Below, piece after piece: positions 7,221 through 8,147 of a DNA stretch of 8,147 bases (position 1 is its first letter; every line of letters begins with the position of its first letter). Under the pieces are notes generated by a model that was not told the DNA's origin, did no database searches, and was given only the letters and a program-made list of their open reading frames with translations. The translations under genes and the position numbers were made by a program. Source of the DNA: Bacteroidales bacterium (GTDB taxonomy: Bacteria > Bacteroidota > Bacteroidia > Bacteroidales > VadinHA17); the NCBI GenBank assembly GCA_003501665.1, contig DNOQ01000121.1, positions 1-8,147 of the forward strand, given 5' to 3'.

Positions 7221-7292
7221 AATAATAGTCAGGAAGTGATACTGACAGGATATTTACATATTTGAATTGATTTTATCAGTTAATAATTGCTT

Positions 7293-8147
7293 ATGAGCGT
7301 TCTTCTTAATAAGGATTCAAGAGTGATTGTTCAGGGTTTTACAGGAAGCGAAGGAACTTTTCATTCTTCTCAGATGATTGAATACGGGACTAAAATAGTT
7401 GGAGGTACATCTCCCGGCAAAGGGGGTCAGATTCATCTGGGGCTACCTGTCTTTAATACGGTTAAAGAAGCACTTAAAAGCACCGGTGTCGATGTATCGG
7501 TAATTTTTGTTCCACCTGCCTTTGCAGCTGATGCAATAATGGAAGCTGCTTCAGGCGGCATTAAGCTGATTGTAACAATTACCGAAGGAATTCCTGTCTC
7601 CGATATGGTTAAGGTGAAAGAATATCTGAAGTCATTCGATTGCCGTCTGATAGGACCCAATTGCCCGGGGATAATCACTCCGGAAGAATCAAAAGTAGGG
7701 ATCATGCCGGGCTTCATACACAGAAAAGGAACTGTTGGCATAATATCACGCTCAGGTACATTGACTTATGAAGCCGTCGATCAGTTGACAAAGCTTGGGT
7801 TGGGGCAATCTACATGCATAGGAATAGGAGGGGATCCTGTTATAGGTACAACAACCCTTGATGCCGTAAAATTAATGATGGAAGATAAAGATACAGAATC
7901 TATTGTCATTATTGGCGAGATTGGAGGCAATATGGAAACCGAAGCAGCAGAATGGATAAAATCTAACGGATCAAAGCCGGTTATTGGATTTATTGCCGGC
8001 CGGACAGCTCCTAAGGGGCGAAGAATGGGACATGCCGGAGCAATTATTGGAGGAAAATCCGACACTGCAGCAGCAAAGATGGCGATTATGATAGAATGCG
8101 GAATACATGTGGTTGAATCACCGGCGGAGATAGGAGAGACGGTGTTG
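7293..8147 (+). CDS. sucD: Succinyl-CoA synthetase alpha subunit (3' end cut by window)
   Basis: The alpha subunit of succinate-CoA ligase joins succinyl-CoA cleavage to NTP formation in the TCA cycle, in the cytoplasm with the beta subunit SucC. The open frame gives 285 residues with no stop before the window end. E. coli SucD has 289, so only a few residues are missing. The N-terminal CoA-binding Rossmann domain shows VIVQGFTGSEGTFHSSQMIE (11-30) and GGTSPGKGGQIHLGLPVFNT (37-56). GPNCPGIITP lies near 120-130, followed by ISRSGTLTYEAVDQL and GIGGDPVIGTTTLDA. The ligase domain has IIGEIGGNMETEAAEW and then GRRMGHAGAII, where H247 (codon 8031-8033) is the phosphorylated catalytic histidine. 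The start MSVLLNKDSRVIVQG matches the family N-terminus, which fixes the ATG at 7293; no Shine-Dalgarno is present. sucC is not upstream, where a divergent regulator lies. The gene is intact and ordinary as far as visible. Confidence 0.97.
   Translation, partial: MSVLLNKDSRVIVQGFTGSEGTFHSSQMIEYGTKIVGGTSPGKGGQIHLGLPVFNTVKEALKSTGVDVSVIFVPPAFAADAIMEAASGGIKLIVTITEGIPVSDMVKVKEYLKSFDCRLIGPNCPGIITPEESKVGIMPGFIHRKGTVGIISRSGTLTYEAVDQLTKLGLGQSTCIGIGGDPVIGTTTLDAVKLMMEDKDTESIVIIGEIGGNMETEAAEWIKSNGSKPVIGFIAGRTAPKGRRMGHAGAIIGGKSDTAAAKMAIMIECGIHVVESPAEIGETVL

Larger units (their letters stand above)
7175..7226. promoter_or_regulatory. Inverted repeat between divergent promoters, candidate operator
   Basis: ATTATTTCAAAAATA (7175-7189) is the near-exact reverse complement of TATTTTTGAATAAT (7213-7226): 14 of 15 positions, with one extra T in the left arm, and 23 bases between the arms. 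Each arm contains one of the two candidate -7 boxes. The dyad lies in the 129-bp gap between the AraC-type regulator and sucD, where a regulator-binding site would be expected. AT-rich composition raises the chance of a fortuitous dyad. Confidence 0.4.

Noticed and set aside
7433..8065. Two minus-strand open frames (7433-7741, 7781-8065) opposite sucD
   Set aside because: They lie fully inside the strongly supported sucD frame on the other strand, show no recognisable domain and are antisense shadows.

Overview
The window looks like a piece of a Bacteroidota (Bacteroidales/Marinilabiliales-like) chromosome. The grounds are: no clear Shine-Dalgarno sequences before most starts, AT-rich upstream regions with TAnnTTTG-type -7 boxes, an AraC-type regulator on a seven-helix membrane domain, and a SucD of the Bacteroidetes type. 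The lineage is inferred from sequence style; no marker gene fixes it. No rRNA, tRNA, CRISPR array, insertion sequence or phage gene was seen.

Layout. (1) 2-1363, plus strand: an enolase-superfamily protein of the mannonate dehydratase/RspA type with a twin-arginine export signal. (2) 1364-1474: a short convergent intergenic region almost filled by two arrays of degenerate hexanucleotides, (GCTGAG/ATAGAG)n and (CCTTAA)n. Read on the minus strand they can pair into a long imperfect hairpin followed by five U. (3) 7163 down to 1475, minus strand: four genes in one direction. They are a 7-TM AraC-family regulator, an outer-membrane beta-barrel protein, a two-repeat RND/MMPL transporter and a periplasmic LolA-like protein. 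(4) 7164-7292: a divergent promoter region with an inverted repeat. (5) 7293-8147, plus strand: sucD, the succinyl-CoA synthetase alpha subunit, cut by the window end a few codons before its stop.

How the genes work together. The beta-barrel, RND and LolA-like genes are packed without gaps (4 bp between the first two, 101 bp overlap between the last two). They supply an outer-membrane, an inner-membrane and a periplasmic component. The plausible reading is a tripartite envelope exporter for a hydrophobic or lipid substrate, analogous in layout to the DUF1302/DUF1329/RND clusters of Proteobacteria. The membrane-bound regulator upstream may sense an envelope signal and control the cassette. The substrate cannot be read from the sequence. 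The mannonate dehydratase-like gene and sucD are probably unrelated neighbours.

The points most worth a second look are the transporter cassette, the odd 101-bp overlap where the RND frame runs through the signal peptide of the next gene, the hexamer-array terminator, and the dyad between the divergent promoters.
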